Assembly: GCF_932526225.1 (NCBI RefSeq)
Contig: NC_064042.1
Span: forward strand, 14,209,040-14,273,039
Reading direction: 5' to 3'
Length of the DNA stretch: 64,000 nt
Origin: Nematostella vectensis
Lineage: Eukaryota > Cnidaria > Anthozoa > Actiniaria > Edwardsiidae
Made by a program: the position numbers and the translations under genes. A model generated the notes under the pieces. The model worked only from the letters and a program-made list of their open reading frames with translations. It had not been told where the DNA came from and searched no databases. Positions 38,926-51,328 of this stretch are shown here, in pieces. How positions within the stretch are numbered: the first letter of the stretch is position 1; each line of letters starts with the position of its first letter.

Positions 38926-40093
38926 GTGACGACGACTGCAAAGGCAAAGACAGCCAAAGCGAAGGCGGGGACGGCGGGTCAGGGGAAGAAGAGGAAGAAG
39001 GTGGAGAGGGCATGGGACGCTCTTCTCCATCAGGTGTATTACAGCCCACGGAGTGCTGGGGGTCTGGGGGGAGCAACCAAACTAGCGCGGGCTGTCCGCG
39101 GGATGGCGAAGGAGAGGAAGAAGAAGGATCCGAGTCTCGGCTATGTGAGGAACTGGTTATGTTCACAAGCCACCTTCAACCTCCATTATCCTGCGCGCCG
39201 CACCTACCCCAGGCGACGCGTGGTGATTCAAGGTCTGGATGAGCAGTGACAGGCGGATTTGTGTGACATGCAGGCTTACCGTAAGGCCAACGACGGGTAC
39301 AAGCACATCCTCACTGTCATCGATGTGTTGGGCAAGCACGCGTGGGCTGTGCACCTCAAGGACAAGACGGGTGGCGAGCTAGTGACCGCGTTCACGACGA
39401 TCTTCAAAGGGGGTCGCGTACCCCAGAAGCTATAGACTGATGACGGTACAGAGTTTCGGAACCGCACTTTCCAGGCGTTCCTCACCGAGCGAGGGATCCA
39501 CCACTTCTCCACACGAAGCGGACCAGGGCGAGCGTGGTTGAGCGCTTCAACCATACACTCAAAGGGTGGATGAGGCGCTACTTTACGTACAAGGAGACGC
39601 GACGCTACATTAATGTTCTCCAAGACCTGGTGGACAACTACAACCGTACCATTGTAGTATCAAACGTACCCCTGCTGAGGTCGTGACGTTGGACGACGCC
39701 CAAGAGGTCTGGGATGTCCTGTATGGTGAGGAAGAGAGGGGGGTCCCCCCATCTAAGGGCACCCAACGGTTCAAGGTGGGGGACACCGTACGTATTAGCA
39801 AGGTGAAGCGCACCTTTAATATGGGGTATGTCCCAATTGGTCCGAGGAGCTATTTACCGTCGCAAAGGTCTACACCAACGCCACGCCCTACACCTACACC
39901 CTCCAAGAGTGGGATGGTACTACCCTCGAGGGTCGCTTCAACGCCCCAGAGATGCAATAAGTGGTCCTGAAGGGTACGCAACTGTTCAAGGTCGAGAGTG
40001 TGGTGAAAACCCGAGGGGTGGGAGTCCGCGAAGAGTTGGCCCGACAAGTACGACAGCTGGGTCCTGGCTAGCAAAGTGCATAATATCCTGTGA
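38926..40093 (+). pseudogene. Polinton retroviral-type integrase with C-terminal chromodomain remnant
   Basis: A basic start (KKRKKVERAWDALLHQVYYS) leads to the RVE core: QADLCDMQAY (first Asp), TDDGTEFRN (second Asp) and VVERFNHTLKGW (Glu, in another frame). A C-terminal beta domain follows (QRFKVGDTVRISKVKRTF, EELFTVAKVY, EGRFNAPEMQ). A chromodomain relic comes next: LFKVESVVKTR, then PDKYDSWVLASKVHNIL, with the middle tryptophan-rich part lost. An in-frame TGA near 39247, TAG near 39433 and at least two frame shifts break it. Chromodomains on integrases are thought to bias target choice toward marked chromatin. Confidence 0.8.
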
Positions 40094-40132
40094 GGTACGC
40101 TGCGCGCAACCATTGTACGACACCCACAACCA

Positions 40133-41176
40133 TGTCAGGGCAGGGCTTCTACGTGACGCGCTCAAGCAACGCCATTGATGGTGCTGACCCGGGGAACAAA
40201 ATCGGTGACTTTACACTACAAGCCCCCCAAGATGTGGCGATCCCCCAAGAGGGCAATTTGGAAATCGCTATGACCCAGTTCATCTTCCCCCAATCATGGA
40301 ACCTGTTCGACCCTGAGGCGGCCTACGCCGTGTGGGTATTCCCCTCGCAAGCGGACCCCCTCGCTCCTGGGGAGACCACACGGAAACAGCTCTGGCACAA
40401 AATCACCCTTGCGCCTGTGCGCTTCACACGACCCTACGACATCGCCCGGAAGCTGGGGCTCGAGATAGACCGTTTTAACGAAAAGCGCAAACCTATCCTC
40501 CAACAGTTGGGTCAACGGGTCCGGTACTGCGTCGTGAGGTACGAGGGGCTAGCTGTCCACCCTGATACCATCGATCTTTAAACTCGTTATAGATGTCGCG
40601 CCCAATGTCCAAGGGCTCCTACCCATCGAATTCGCCAGAGTGCTTGGCTACACCCGCCCCTGGCAGGTCTATGTGATGCCTAAAGGTGATTTCCTCTCCT
40701 AAAAGGGTATGGACATCACCCTTAACAAAGCCGACACCTCACAGGATTTTCCTAAAGGCTACTTCTTCATAACCACGAGACGCAGTTTGGGTACCCCCAC
40801 AGGCGGTTCAACCACCGTGGACCATTACGAGCTTGAAGACCCAGAACTCTGGCTCGTAATTCAAGGCTCAACGGACCCTACTTACCAGCGCGTTATAGGG
40901 CACGGGGGCGAAACCGTCAAGGTGACCGAGTCGACACAGTCCAGATTCCAGAACCTCCCCATCTACTGCAGCCTCGCCGACGGGAACTTTGTCTTCGGGA
41001 GCGACACCCGAGAGCTACTCAGGGTGGTTGTACCCCGGAAGGAGGACGATGGGAAGCCTGTGGAACGTAACTTCCAAAACCCCTTCTACCTCCCCGCAAG
41101 GTTCAGGTCCCTCAGCAGAGTGCGTCTATATACACAGGCCAAGGTATCCCATTTTGGTACCGTTCAGTCAAGGTGA
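40133..41176 (+). pseudogene. Polinton capsid-like protein (penton/minor capsid type)
   Basis: Two pieces: 40133-40581 (starts MSGQGFYVTRSSNAID; later LEIAMTQFIFPQSW) and 40709-41176 (frame broken by a stop at 40579-40581 and by TAA near 40700). The opening FYVT.SN pattern followed by a glycine/asparagine-led F..L....I sheet and an FPQSW-like turn is seen at the start of a conserved Polinton structural protein proposed to be the penton (minor capsid). Together about 340 residues, a fitting size. Assignment to penton rather than hexon is from pattern memory. Confidence 0.5.
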
Positions 41177-41203
41177 CACTCCACATAAGACCCAGCCGTT
41201 AGG

Positions 41204-41443
41204 GTGAAAAAAAACATGGGTGACCTCCTGAAAAACCCACTCATCAACTATGCCATCACACGCAGCATAGCACGAAGCGCTGGCAATAAGGTGGCCAGCG
41301 AACTGAAAAACAACTTCATACCCAACATAGTAATCAAGGGTAGTAAAGCAGCCCAGGACAGGATCATCGCTGCGGAGAGTTTCGGGGAAAAAGCCCTACT
41401 GCGACGTCTGGGTCTTAGCAAACAAACAGGCAGGGGTCGTTAA
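41204..41443 (+). CDS. Polinton small ORF, unknown function
   Basis: 79 codons (MKKNMGDLLKNPLINYA start, basic end KQTGRGR). Intact but unrecognised. Its TAA stop overlaps the TTAA target of the adjoining inserted element. Position after the capsid-like gene and before the protease suggests a structural or accessory role, but nothing in the sequence proves it. Confidence 0.4.
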   Translation: MKKNMGDLLKNPLINYAITRSIARSAGNKVASELKNNFIPNIVIKGSKAAQDRIIAAESFGEKALLRRLGLSKQTGRGR

Positions 41444-42193
41444 AGGAGGAGCGTCACGGTAACTCGCAAGACAGGAAGCCTGTGTACTATTTTTCAAAAT
41501 AGCAAATCAGAGTCCATTATACGAAAGTATCGGGTAACAAAGATTGCAAGAGAATCGCACTCGTTAATAGTACTGTTTGTTATGACTCAAACCACCTGAG
41601 AAATCTCTTTTTTCTTGATAAAATAAGCGTCTATATGTTTTCAGCGCTCGAAGAGGTCCCTGGATGCCATATCGAAGACTCTAAGGCAATGTTGTGGTTC
41701 GTATTTGATGTTATATATATATAATATCAGAGATAAACAGAGAGATAGCAAAAGCAAAACTCGAATTGAGAGTTGTGTTTACATATGCAATAAATAAAAC
41801 TTGCACTAAAAGTCTTACCAATGATATTATTCTTGTCAGCATTGAATATTCCCCTTCTAATAAAGATACTGAGCACTCGCTTCGATCCAAATTTGTGCCT
41901 GATTTGACTTCCAATAGTGATCGCAGGACCTCCGCTCGTTTGCCAAACCTCAAGAACGGCTTCAAATTTAATCTCACTGATTTTTTCATCAGAACACGAT
42001 TATCCTTGAAAATAAAACGCTAGCTAATAAGAAAATACATTTTTCGAAACATAAACTTGGATTTAGCTTCCGGATGGGCAGTAAAACAGAGAGAACTTTT
42101 AAGATTTATGAACGGCACTTTTCCCCCTTCTCAGAGGTCGATCCGGGCTATCCGTTTCGGAAGGCTAGAGAAGGGCTGACGCTCCTCCTTTAA
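41440..42193. mobile_element. piggyBac-like non-autonomous element with TTAA target duplication
   Basis: TTAA (41440-41443) followed by AGGAGGAGCGTCA is mirrored by TGACGCTCCTCCT followed by TTAA (42190-42193). Perfect 13-bp inverted ends with TTAA flanks are the signature of piggyBac superfamily insertion. The interior (746 bp) is AT-rich, unlike the GC-rich Polinton around it, and has no transposase. An 85-codon ORF (41766-42023) is not recognised. Confidence 0.85.
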
Positions 42194-42283
42194 GGGCTAC
42201 CCTGTGATGATGGGTGGGTACTAGGGAGGGTATAAACAAGTGAAACAACCCACGGATACCACCACACATACGTAAGGTTAGCG

Positions 42284-42526
42284 GCCTATTTCAAACCCGA
42301 CAGCTGCACCTGGTTCGATAGCTACGGGTACCCCCCGCAGGCCTATGGCCCACGGATGGTGGATTTATGTGCACACCGCAACGTCTACACCTACAATCCT
42401 CAGATGCTCCAAACTGTAACGTCCGATGTGTGCGGTCAACACTGTCTGTTCTTCCTCCACGATCGCGCCCGAGGGGTGGACGACACCACGATCTTAAACG
42501 ATTACTACACCACAGACCCTACATGA
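42284..42526 (+). pseudogene. Polinton adenovirus-type cysteine protease, C-terminal part
   Basis: Reads AYFKPDSCTWFDSYGYPP (catalytic Asp region) and VCGQHCLFFLHDRARG (catalytic Cys in the GxHC-type box), then ends at TGA. The N-terminal half with the active-site His was not found between the TTAA element and here. In Polintons this Ulp1-like protease is thought to mature capsid proteins. Confidence 0.75.
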
Positions 42527-42739
42527 AACAATCAACTAGTACGCACTACGGCTTGCGCGCTACCCTGTTGCGCCAAGGAGGTGTGTGCACCCTACGTGTG
42601 CATGCAAAGCGCCAAGAGCCAAAGCCATTGTAACCCTCTAAACCAATAAAAGAAAAAACCGCTCTATTACGACTCCTTACATCTAAAAAAAAAAAAAACA
42701 GCGCACAACACCCTAAACCACTCTAGGGGTCCAACGGTA

Positions 42740-43090
42740 GATGATAGACGCATCCCCTGTACCTGCAACATCATGGTAGTGGGTCCCAGCCAATCCGGAG
42801 AAACAACCCTGGTCCAAGACCTCATACACCAACACAACAAATGTTTCAACAAAACGTTTCGACGTATCGTCTACTGCTATGCCGAGGAGCAGCCAGCGTA
42901 CAATGCCATGGCCAAGCGCAATGGTGTGGAATTCCACAAGGGGCTCCCAGACAACGTGTCCGACCTGTTCACAACCAACGACACCCCAGGGCTCCTCATT
43001 GTCGACGACCTCATGGACGATGCAAGCTCACGGACCTGTACACCCGCGATTCCCACCTCCGTAACATCACTGTCATCTTGATCACTCGAC
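42740..43090 (+). pseudogene. Polinton FtsK/HerA (A32-like) packaging ATPase, N-terminal part
   Basis: DDRRIPCTCNIMVVGPSQSG is followed by ETT: the Walker A lysine is glutamate (GAA). Then IVYCYAEEQPAYN, VEFHKGLPDN and Walker B LLIVDDLMDD. A frame shift near 43030 moves into LYTRDSHLRNITVI. The gene is then cut by a LINE at about 43091 and resumes at 45228. The enzyme packages element DNA into capsids; this copy has lost the nucleotide-binding lysine and is inactive. Confidence 0.85.
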
Positions 43091-45227
<2,137 letters not shown>

Positions 45228-45511
45228 GTCCTTTTCCAACAGAAAAAGGATATCCGTACCATCAACCTCAATACCCACGGTGTCTTCTGTTTTGGCAACC
45301 CTCGAGACCAGCTGTCTGTGCGCACCATGGTCGCGCAAGCGTTCCCAGGCCGTGGTCCCCCAAGTCATGGAAGCCTTTAAACACGCCACAGCCCAAGCCT
45401 TCGGGTAACTCTATTTCGACTTTCACCCTGCTACACCCAGCCACTGTCGCTTCCGCACGAACCTCCTACCGGGGCACCATACGCGTGTCTACTGCCGCGA
45501 CAGGGATCTAA
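45228..45511 (+). pseudogene. Polinton packaging ATPase, C-terminal part after the LINE
   Basis: Resumes with LFQQKKDIRTINLNTHGVF, FGNPRDQLSVRTM and AFKHATAQAFG, the conserved end of the ATPase. After a stop, LYFDFHPATPSHCRFRTNLL continues the family pattern. The join to the upstream part falls at the same place in the family sequence, showing that the LINE split one gene. Confidence 0.8.
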
Positions 45512-45514
45512 CCC

Positions 45515-46136
45515 TTGAGGAGGCGGTTTCCCCAGGAGGCGGTAACACACCACTACCACAAACACCGAACCATAGGGTTGGGAGGCCAAAAATCACACCA
45601 AAGGAACAGCAGCGGTATCAGTCTAACCCTCGCCCCTACCGCCACGACAACAACACCATGGATGCAGTGGGTAATAGTATCGTACCCCTCAACGCGCCCA
45701 TACACATTACAGGAAAACGACGGCCACGCCATCGCAAACCTACAAGTAACACAATTCTGCGCAAAGCACTCCTGGGTTCGTCAAGAGTGGGGGTGTGAAG
45801 AAAAAGGGAAGGGGTCGGAAAAAGAGCACTGTCACCAAGACCAAATCGACCACCAAGCGCCCCGGACCCCCGAGCAAACGCACCACAGAAACCAAGACCA
45901 AAACGCTGCCCCGCGATCTCGTTTAGATCGCTGTCAACATCCTGAACAAGAACATCCCCTAAGCAAACAGATGCACCAGGAATTGCACCCATACCGCCAC
46001 AAGATCCGCAACATCGGCACCCGTGAGCTATCGGGGCTTCGGCGCAAAGCCATCCTAGCCAACCGACGTAGTGGGAACGCTCTAGCGGCCCTACTCCCCG
46101 CCGTAGCCAAATGCTACCTATAGGTTGTGGCCAAGA
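45515..46136 (+). CDS. Polinton basic/arginine-rich ORF(s), unknown function, probably degraded
   Basis: An ATG at 45658 opens MDAVGNSIVPLNAPIHITG and stops after 46 codons. The neighbouring frame holds Lys/Thr/Pro-rich sequence. A frame ending at 46123 has HKIRNIGTRELSGLRRKAIL and ALAALLPAVAK, followed in another frame by MILPIAGGLIGK. The pattern resembles a Polinton virion-associated basic protein with a C-terminal Ala/Leu helix. Exact frame order is uncertain. Confidence 0.4.
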
Positions 46137-46412
46137 ACATGATCCTACCCATAGCCGGGGGCCTCATAGGCAAGGTGCCCCGGATACGCCAGCACCAACA
46201 CCCACACCGCAACCAATACTACCAGTGCAACCACCACAACCGAAACCACCACGACGCCGCCGGCGACCTAAAGTCTAGGACCTTGAGGCCTACGAGGACC
46301 CAGCCCCGCCGCGGAAAAAGAAGAGGTTTCGCAACCCTAGCCTACGCTAGAAAAGGGGCCCACACCACACGGCGACCCTCAGTCCCACCATGCCTACCCG
46401 CAACTACGACCT

Positions 46413-46670
46413 ATGGTCCTCTTCCCCGAGGAAATTGTTAATGGTCTTATTACTGAGAGGCGCCTTGCACCGGCCCCTGAACTCGGTATCATGGGAAACC
46501 TGGAGAAACGTATGAGAGCACTGCTCGTCGACAAGAGCCTACCCGACGACGTGCGAGCGCAACTGTACCAAGAACTCTTCTTAAGAGTACCAAGGCCTCG
46601 GGGAGCACGCTCGGGTGCACCAAAGCATTATGGACACCCTCGGAGCCTTAGTGCACAAAAGGTAAATAAA
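46413..46670 (+). CDS. Polinton small conserved-type ORF, helical
   Basis: Frame reads FPEEIVNGLITERRLAPAP, then LEKRMRALLVDKSLPDDVRA and QLYQELFLR. A stretch of the form LE..M..LL....L.ddv...LY...L.R is recurrent in Polinton small proteins. After about 46670 the frame becomes unlike protein and overlaps the opposite-strand ORF. GTAAATAAAAAAG at 46661-46673 could be the shared polyadenylation zone for converging transcripts. Confidence 0.4.
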
Positions 46671-46676
46671 AAAGTA

Positions 46677-47180
46677 CTAAGAGTTTGCGGCTGCTATGAG
46701 TCCTTGGGCCACTACCTCGCGACGCTCGGCGTTCAGCGTGTTCATCATAAAACGGGCGCGAGCCCTCCCTACAAACCCTCCCCCCTCGCCATAGTCGTCA
46801 ACAGCATCCCGCGACGGACTGCCCCCCAACCCCTCCTTAGCCTGCAACAAGAGGTAACCATAACGGTCTACCAAATCTACTGCTTTCGCTACCACTACTC
46901 TCGCTACCGCCGCCGAGGATCTCCAGGCTGCTATGCAGGCAGTGGGCGATCGACGCCATAACCACCTAGGGTCTTCCAGGTAAGCCTTGTAGACCTCCGA
47001 CCAGCACGGTGGTGGTGGCTGCACCACGTTACCGTGCTGCCATGCGAAGCACAAGCCCTCCCCATTCGCTGGGTACTTCCAATATCTCCAGACGCCATGA
47101 CCCCCACAACCGCACTGTGACCAAAACACGTCGCTCTTAGACGGTGCAAAGCGTCTTGGGGGAATTAACAAACCGGTCGA
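46677..47180 (-). CDS. Polinton minus-strand ORF, unknown
   Basis: The open frame reads SDVFWSQCGCGGHGVW, then ACIAAWRSSAAVARVVVAKA and LVDRYGYLLLQAK, ending AAANS. No family recognised. Codon content looks more protein-like than the opposing strand, and it follows the RING ORF in the same direction. The start was not resolved. Confidence 0.35.
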   Translation of the reverse strand, partial: STGLLIPPRRFAPSKSDVFWSQCGCGGHGVWRYWKYPANGEGLCFAWQHGNVVQPPPPCWSEVYKAYLEDPRWLWRRSPTACIAAWRSSAAVARVVVAKAVDLVDRYGYLLLQAKEGLGGSPSRDAVDDYGEGGGFVGRARARFMMNTLNAERREVVAQGLIAAANS

Positions 47181-47527
47181 CCTTGCTCCCCACATAGCCC
47201 CTCCAGACGGTTTGCACAGCACAGGCGCGGACACATAACGCCAAGTACGGGTCGTCGCCTCCCAGCGCGTACTGAGGGTACGCCTCACACAACGCGGCGT
47301 AGCGCTCGAACGCTGGTAACAACTGTGCCCTCGGACGCACGCACCCACAAGATGGCCTCCACGATGCCATGGTACTTGAGACGCTCACGACAATAAGGGC
47401 ACTTAGAAAGCAAAATCGTATGGTTATGCACCCACACCCACAAACACCCATAATGGCAAGGATGTTTGCAGCAGGGGAGCAACTCCATGAGACACTCGTC
47501 GTCCTCGCGGCACACCACACAGTCCAT
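47137..47527 (-). pseudogene. RING-finger ORF of the Polinton (minus strand)
   Basis: ATG at 47527 gives MDCVVCREDDECLMELLPCC, then KHPCHYGCLWVW and KCPYCRERLKYHG. Cysteine/histidine spacing fits a RING (C-x2-C ... C-x-H-x2-C ... C-x2-C). The frame shifts at about 47340 into QLLPAFERYAALCEAYPQYA, ending at 47137. RING proteins are usually ubiquitin E3 ligases; in a virus-like element one could act on host proteins, which is inference. Confidence 0.65.
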
Positions 47528-47572
47528 GATTGCGCGAACACTGAAACTAGACAGTGGTAACAGTATTTTCCA

Positions 47573-49230
47573 CTAGGCTTGAGCGGACCTGCCAAACGTC
47601 AGCGCCAAGCTGTCAAGGTATTTATCAGGGGCCACCAACACGCAGTACTTATACAATGCAATCAGTTGGTCGGCACGACAGGGTACGTGGGGGTCACAAC
47701 AGCACAACAACATCAGACCTTTTGTACAGGACCCGAAACGATCCCAGGACCCGAAACGATCCCCAAAAGTTGCCCAACTGATCCCGGGACCCAAAACGAT
47801 CCACAAGAGTCTCCGAAATGAACCCCAAGGAATTACAGTAATGGACAACTCAAGGTTGTGTAAGGATTGGCTTTCAGTTTTAAAAATATATGAAACATTT
47901 AGCTTTTTTTGTGTTATAAAAGGGAAATTTACATTAACTAAAACTATAGTATTAAGATTTTAATATACGACTGCGGGGGAAATACAGTGGTTGAGTCAGA
48001 AATTGGGGTCAACTAACAATTCCTGTGATAGCAACTTGAAGAACCCGGTGTGGATAAATCATTTTTGCATAACAAGCCATAAAAGAAAGTCTTTACAGAT
48101 AGGGCATGCTGCTTTTCATATGAAGCGAAATGTTTTAAAGTTATTTTTGGCATGTTTGTTTTGTGAATGAAAGACCTATCAGATCATGCAGGGGTGTACG
48201 CACGACTACATGAGGAAATTCAAAACTCACATAATATTGCTTTCAACAAAAGCCACATCCTTTTAATATTTTGCATCGGTTTTAGAAGGGTTGTTCGAGT
48301 GTATTACTCAGTGTGCTTTTGTCATTCCATCTTCTCGGTCAAAATGTGTCGGTAAAAATGTCTCGCTGCCTAAAATGTGTCGGTAAATATTCACTCGTGT
48401 GAACAAGGATTTGGTGGTGAAATACATGTTTGGTTGTCAAATGAATATTAATTTTTAGGGGTGATGTTTACCGGAAACTAGATTTATAGTGTCAAAGTCA
48501 TGTGTCGGAACCGCACAATGTTAAGAGTGTAATGGGAGGTCAAAAGTTTGGTTGATCTGAGCGAAGCTGTACTATGTTTATGCTGTATTCCTTTCAGTAG
48601 CAATTTAAAGTTGTGTATTTGTTTTGGACTCTGTTTATGGGTTTAACGCCGGGCAATGTAATAAATAGAAGTATTTTGTTGGAATTTAATATTTTTAAGT
48701 CACATTGCTTAGAAATCGAGTCGCTGTTAACTATTAATTATGCTTCAAGAGTTGCAAGTATTTCTTATGCTTTCCCTTTGTCCATTACCGCAATTCCTTG
48801 GAGTTGATTTCGGGGACTTCTCGGTATCGTTTTGGGTCCGAGGATCAGTTGGGGTACTTTTAGAGATCATTTCGGGTCCTGGGATCGTTTCGGGTCCTGG
48901 GATCATTTCGGGTCCTGTACAATTTGCCCTCTAACCCTTGAAGCTTCTCAACAACGTCAGGAATGCTCATCACCCACTGGAGCTGACAAAGGCGCTGGTC
49001 GTTGCAGCCGCTACACCTACAGCTCCAAAATTCCACCCGCTCTCTGGCCAAAGGAAGCGCCCATGACCACATTCATGACCGATGTAGGCATCGTCGCAAC
49101 CCAACTGCTCGTAACGAGAAGCGCAAGGGACCTGCCAACGCGTCGGTACTGTAGACTCACTGGTCATCGTTAGGAGAGAATGCCCTACAGAGCTGCGGTC
49201 CAGCACTAAATAGCGCGTCGGTACGGGTAT
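47573..49230 (-). pseudogene. Polinton minus-strand ORF split by an inserted transposon
   Basis: The 5' piece (about 49230-48923) reads RSSVGHSLLTMTSE, CGHGRFLWPESGWNFGAVG and, in the next frame, CSGCNDQRLCQL and MSIPDVVEKLQGLEGK. The long-TIR element follows, and the 3' piece (47721-47573) reads LMLLCCCDPHVPCRADQLI and YKYCVLVAPDKYL, then stops. Cys-x2-Cys pairs suggest zinc binding. No family assigned. Confidence 0.45.
47722..48922. mobile_element. DNA transposon with about 120-bp inverted repeats, inserted in the Polinton
   Basis: Left TTGTACAGGACCCGAAACG through about 47845 matches, inverted, 48786 to CGGGTCCTGTACAA at 48922. The arms are built from repeated GGACCCGAAACGATCCCA words; the right arm has one extra such unit. 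The interior is AT-rich with no transposase. Superfamily and target duplication not determined. Confidence 0.8.
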
Positions 49231-49870
49231 GCGCGACTTGAGTGGGATCCCCTTCGGCACCCTCGACACGACGACCCCTTAGCTGCTCCCGACACCATTC
49301 CGTCGTCTCCCTCATCCCCTTTTCAGCCTCTTTTCTCCTCTCCTCCTCCCTCCTCCTCTTCTCTTTTCCTCGCCCCTTCTCGCCCCTCCAACTCTATAGG
49401 TCCCGCCTAAGGGTTTCCTTGGCCGCGACCTCCTTTTGTAGCCATACTTTGTAGCCGTAGAGGAGGCCTCGGAATTCTTGGAGTTGGTGTAGATCCTGAG
49501 GGTTTTTTAAACAGAAGGGTCGAGGAGGTCAATACGGTTTGCGAGTAGAGTTTGCGATACTGACCGCCACCGTCTCTGCCTCTATCTCCTCATAACGCTA
49601 CGCGGTCCCGTAGCTACGCGTTTTCTCCCCCGACGCGGTCCCGTAGCCACCCGTTTTCCTCCCCGAAGGTGCGGAGCACCGCAAAAGCTTCCCCCACAGT
49701 TTGTTCTAATTTTGTTTTAGGCTGCTCTTGGTGCTCGGGCTGAGCCATTGCCGGAAAGTGTTTGGGTTGTTGCGTGGTAGAAAAACCTATAGGAACCGTA
49801 AGAATGTGACCCCGCTTACCCTCGTGGCCAGACAGGCGTCGGGACCTAGGGAGCAAAACGCATACCATTC
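49230..49870 (-). pseudogene. Right-end Polinton minus-strand ORF, coiled-coil-like, broken
   Basis: From 49868 or 49749 (MAQPEHQEQPKTKLEQTVG) the frame reads AFAVLRTFGEENGWLRDRVG, a heptad-like charged helix, and stops at 49614. Downstream on the same strand are GGGQYRKLYSQTV and a charged Glu/Lys/Arg-rich stretch in shifted frames. Unrecognised protein. Confidence 0.35.
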
Positions 49871-50100
49871 CCTACTATGGGAGCACCATGGGAGGAAACT
49901 CTATAGGAGCAAAACGCATTCCGTACTATAGGAGCACGTCTGTTGACCCCTGAGTCTTACATCTCATTTGCTCCTATAGTCTCAGCCTTGTGACGTCACT
50001 GAGTGCCTATCCGTGGCTCCCATTGGTCCATTCAAACCTACATTCCTGTTTGCTCCTATAATCTCCAACCGCCAAACTTTTGCTCCCCATATACTACTAC
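49850..50100. repeat. Inverted TTTGCTCCTATAG / CTATAGGAGCAAA words, possible Polinton end or promoter
   Basis: GGGAGCAAAACGCATACC, CTATAGGAGCAAAACGCATTCC, CATTTGCTCCTATAGTCTC and TGTTTGCTCCTATAATCTCC occur within 220 bp in both orientations, just outside the last minus-strand ORF. The matching left end was not found. Confidence 0.4.
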
Positions 50101-51328
50101 TGTCATCCTACCCACCGAGAAAATCCCTATCCAGCGAATAGTTATCTGGCGGATATAATAACGTTGCACAAAGCGTGGATAGAAGGCTGGCTAACTAATC
50201 CGCTGAATAGCATTCATTACCACTAAATGGCTCCCCGTTTCCATGGCAAATATACAAAGCGCGCGCTAATTTTCCTGCAAACAAAATTTATTCAGGTGAA
50301 TAAAACTTTTTTCGACCTCTATCATCTGGATAGCTTTATCCGCTAGATAACTTTTATTCGGGCTCTGTTCAACCGAATCACGCCACTCCGATAAGTTTTA
50401 TCCGCTGGATAAGGATTTATCCGGTGGATAAGACTTACCCAAGCTTTGTGCATCCGGCCCAAGAATATTGAGAAAACAAAGAACAGTGTGCGTAGATAAG
50501 AAAATGCGCGTGTAAAATAAAGAACAGTGTGCGTAGATAATAAGACGCGTGTGAAGACTCGAATTGTGAGAAAACAAAGAACAGTGCGCTGAGAAAAGAA
50601 GACGCGTATGTAGTCTCAAGAATTACTAGAAACAAAAAAAAAACAGTGCGCGTAGATAATAAGACGCGCATGAAGAATCAGAATTATAAAAATGGTTTTA
50701 ACTTCGCAATGCAACTGGTTAACAACAACAATCGTCAATTGAGAACGGGATGAACACTCATTCCATTTCGCGGCTTTATATCTGCAGTCAAACCAAAAAC
50801 ACACTATGGGCGCAGGGTGATACGGAACTATACCCACGAAGAAGGGAAGCACAAAAAACTAAAAGCTATGTAAATTGAAAAAAAAATCGCATCAAGCCAA
50901 AAAAAAACATACATATAAACAAACATTCTTTCTTCTAAGCATTCGTATAAAAATAAGGACATTTTTGTTAAAGGAGGTATTGTTTTCATCTGACTTTTCT
51001 GAAGCGGATCAGTTCAAGTGCAGTAAACGCCGCACATTTTAGCAACAATTATGAAAATCGCTTTGAAATAACGGTGCTTTCTGAACAAACCATTGGATGA
51101 AATAAGCTCGAGACGCCTGCTGAGGAGTCTAGTGACTATATTATCACAATAAAGTAGCGAATACGACCGAAAGTAAACAAGTCCGAAGTTGATTGATGTA
51201 GCTTTTTGGGGAGGGTCCTGGCAGAGGGTCTGTTTGTATATTTACAAACGTTTAGGGCCTACCCATTACAAACGATCATTTCACATACGCTAAGTCACGC
51301 TTAACAAATAATTCATTTCGCTCATCAG
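50101..51328. other. Repeats between Polinton and MMP exons
   Basis: 50140-50450 has several copies of the palindromic word TTATCCGCTGGATAA in both orientations (a MITE-like block). 50455-50700 has four tandem units, about 55-60 bp, of GAGAAAACAAAGAACAGTG plus CGTAGATAATAAGACGCG, the same word family as near 27447, 30780, 31868 and 34620. No prodomain exon of the metalloproteinase was recognised here. Confidence 0.55.

Noticed and set aside
38591-39166. 191-codon minus-strand Ser/Pro-rich ORF
   Set aside because: Shadow of the polymerase end and integrase start on the plus strand. Low-complexity content from the C tract and GA-rich codons.
41766-42023. 85-codon ORF within the TTAA element
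   Set aside because: No recognisable domain, AT-rich, and inside a non-autonomous element. Not called as a gene.
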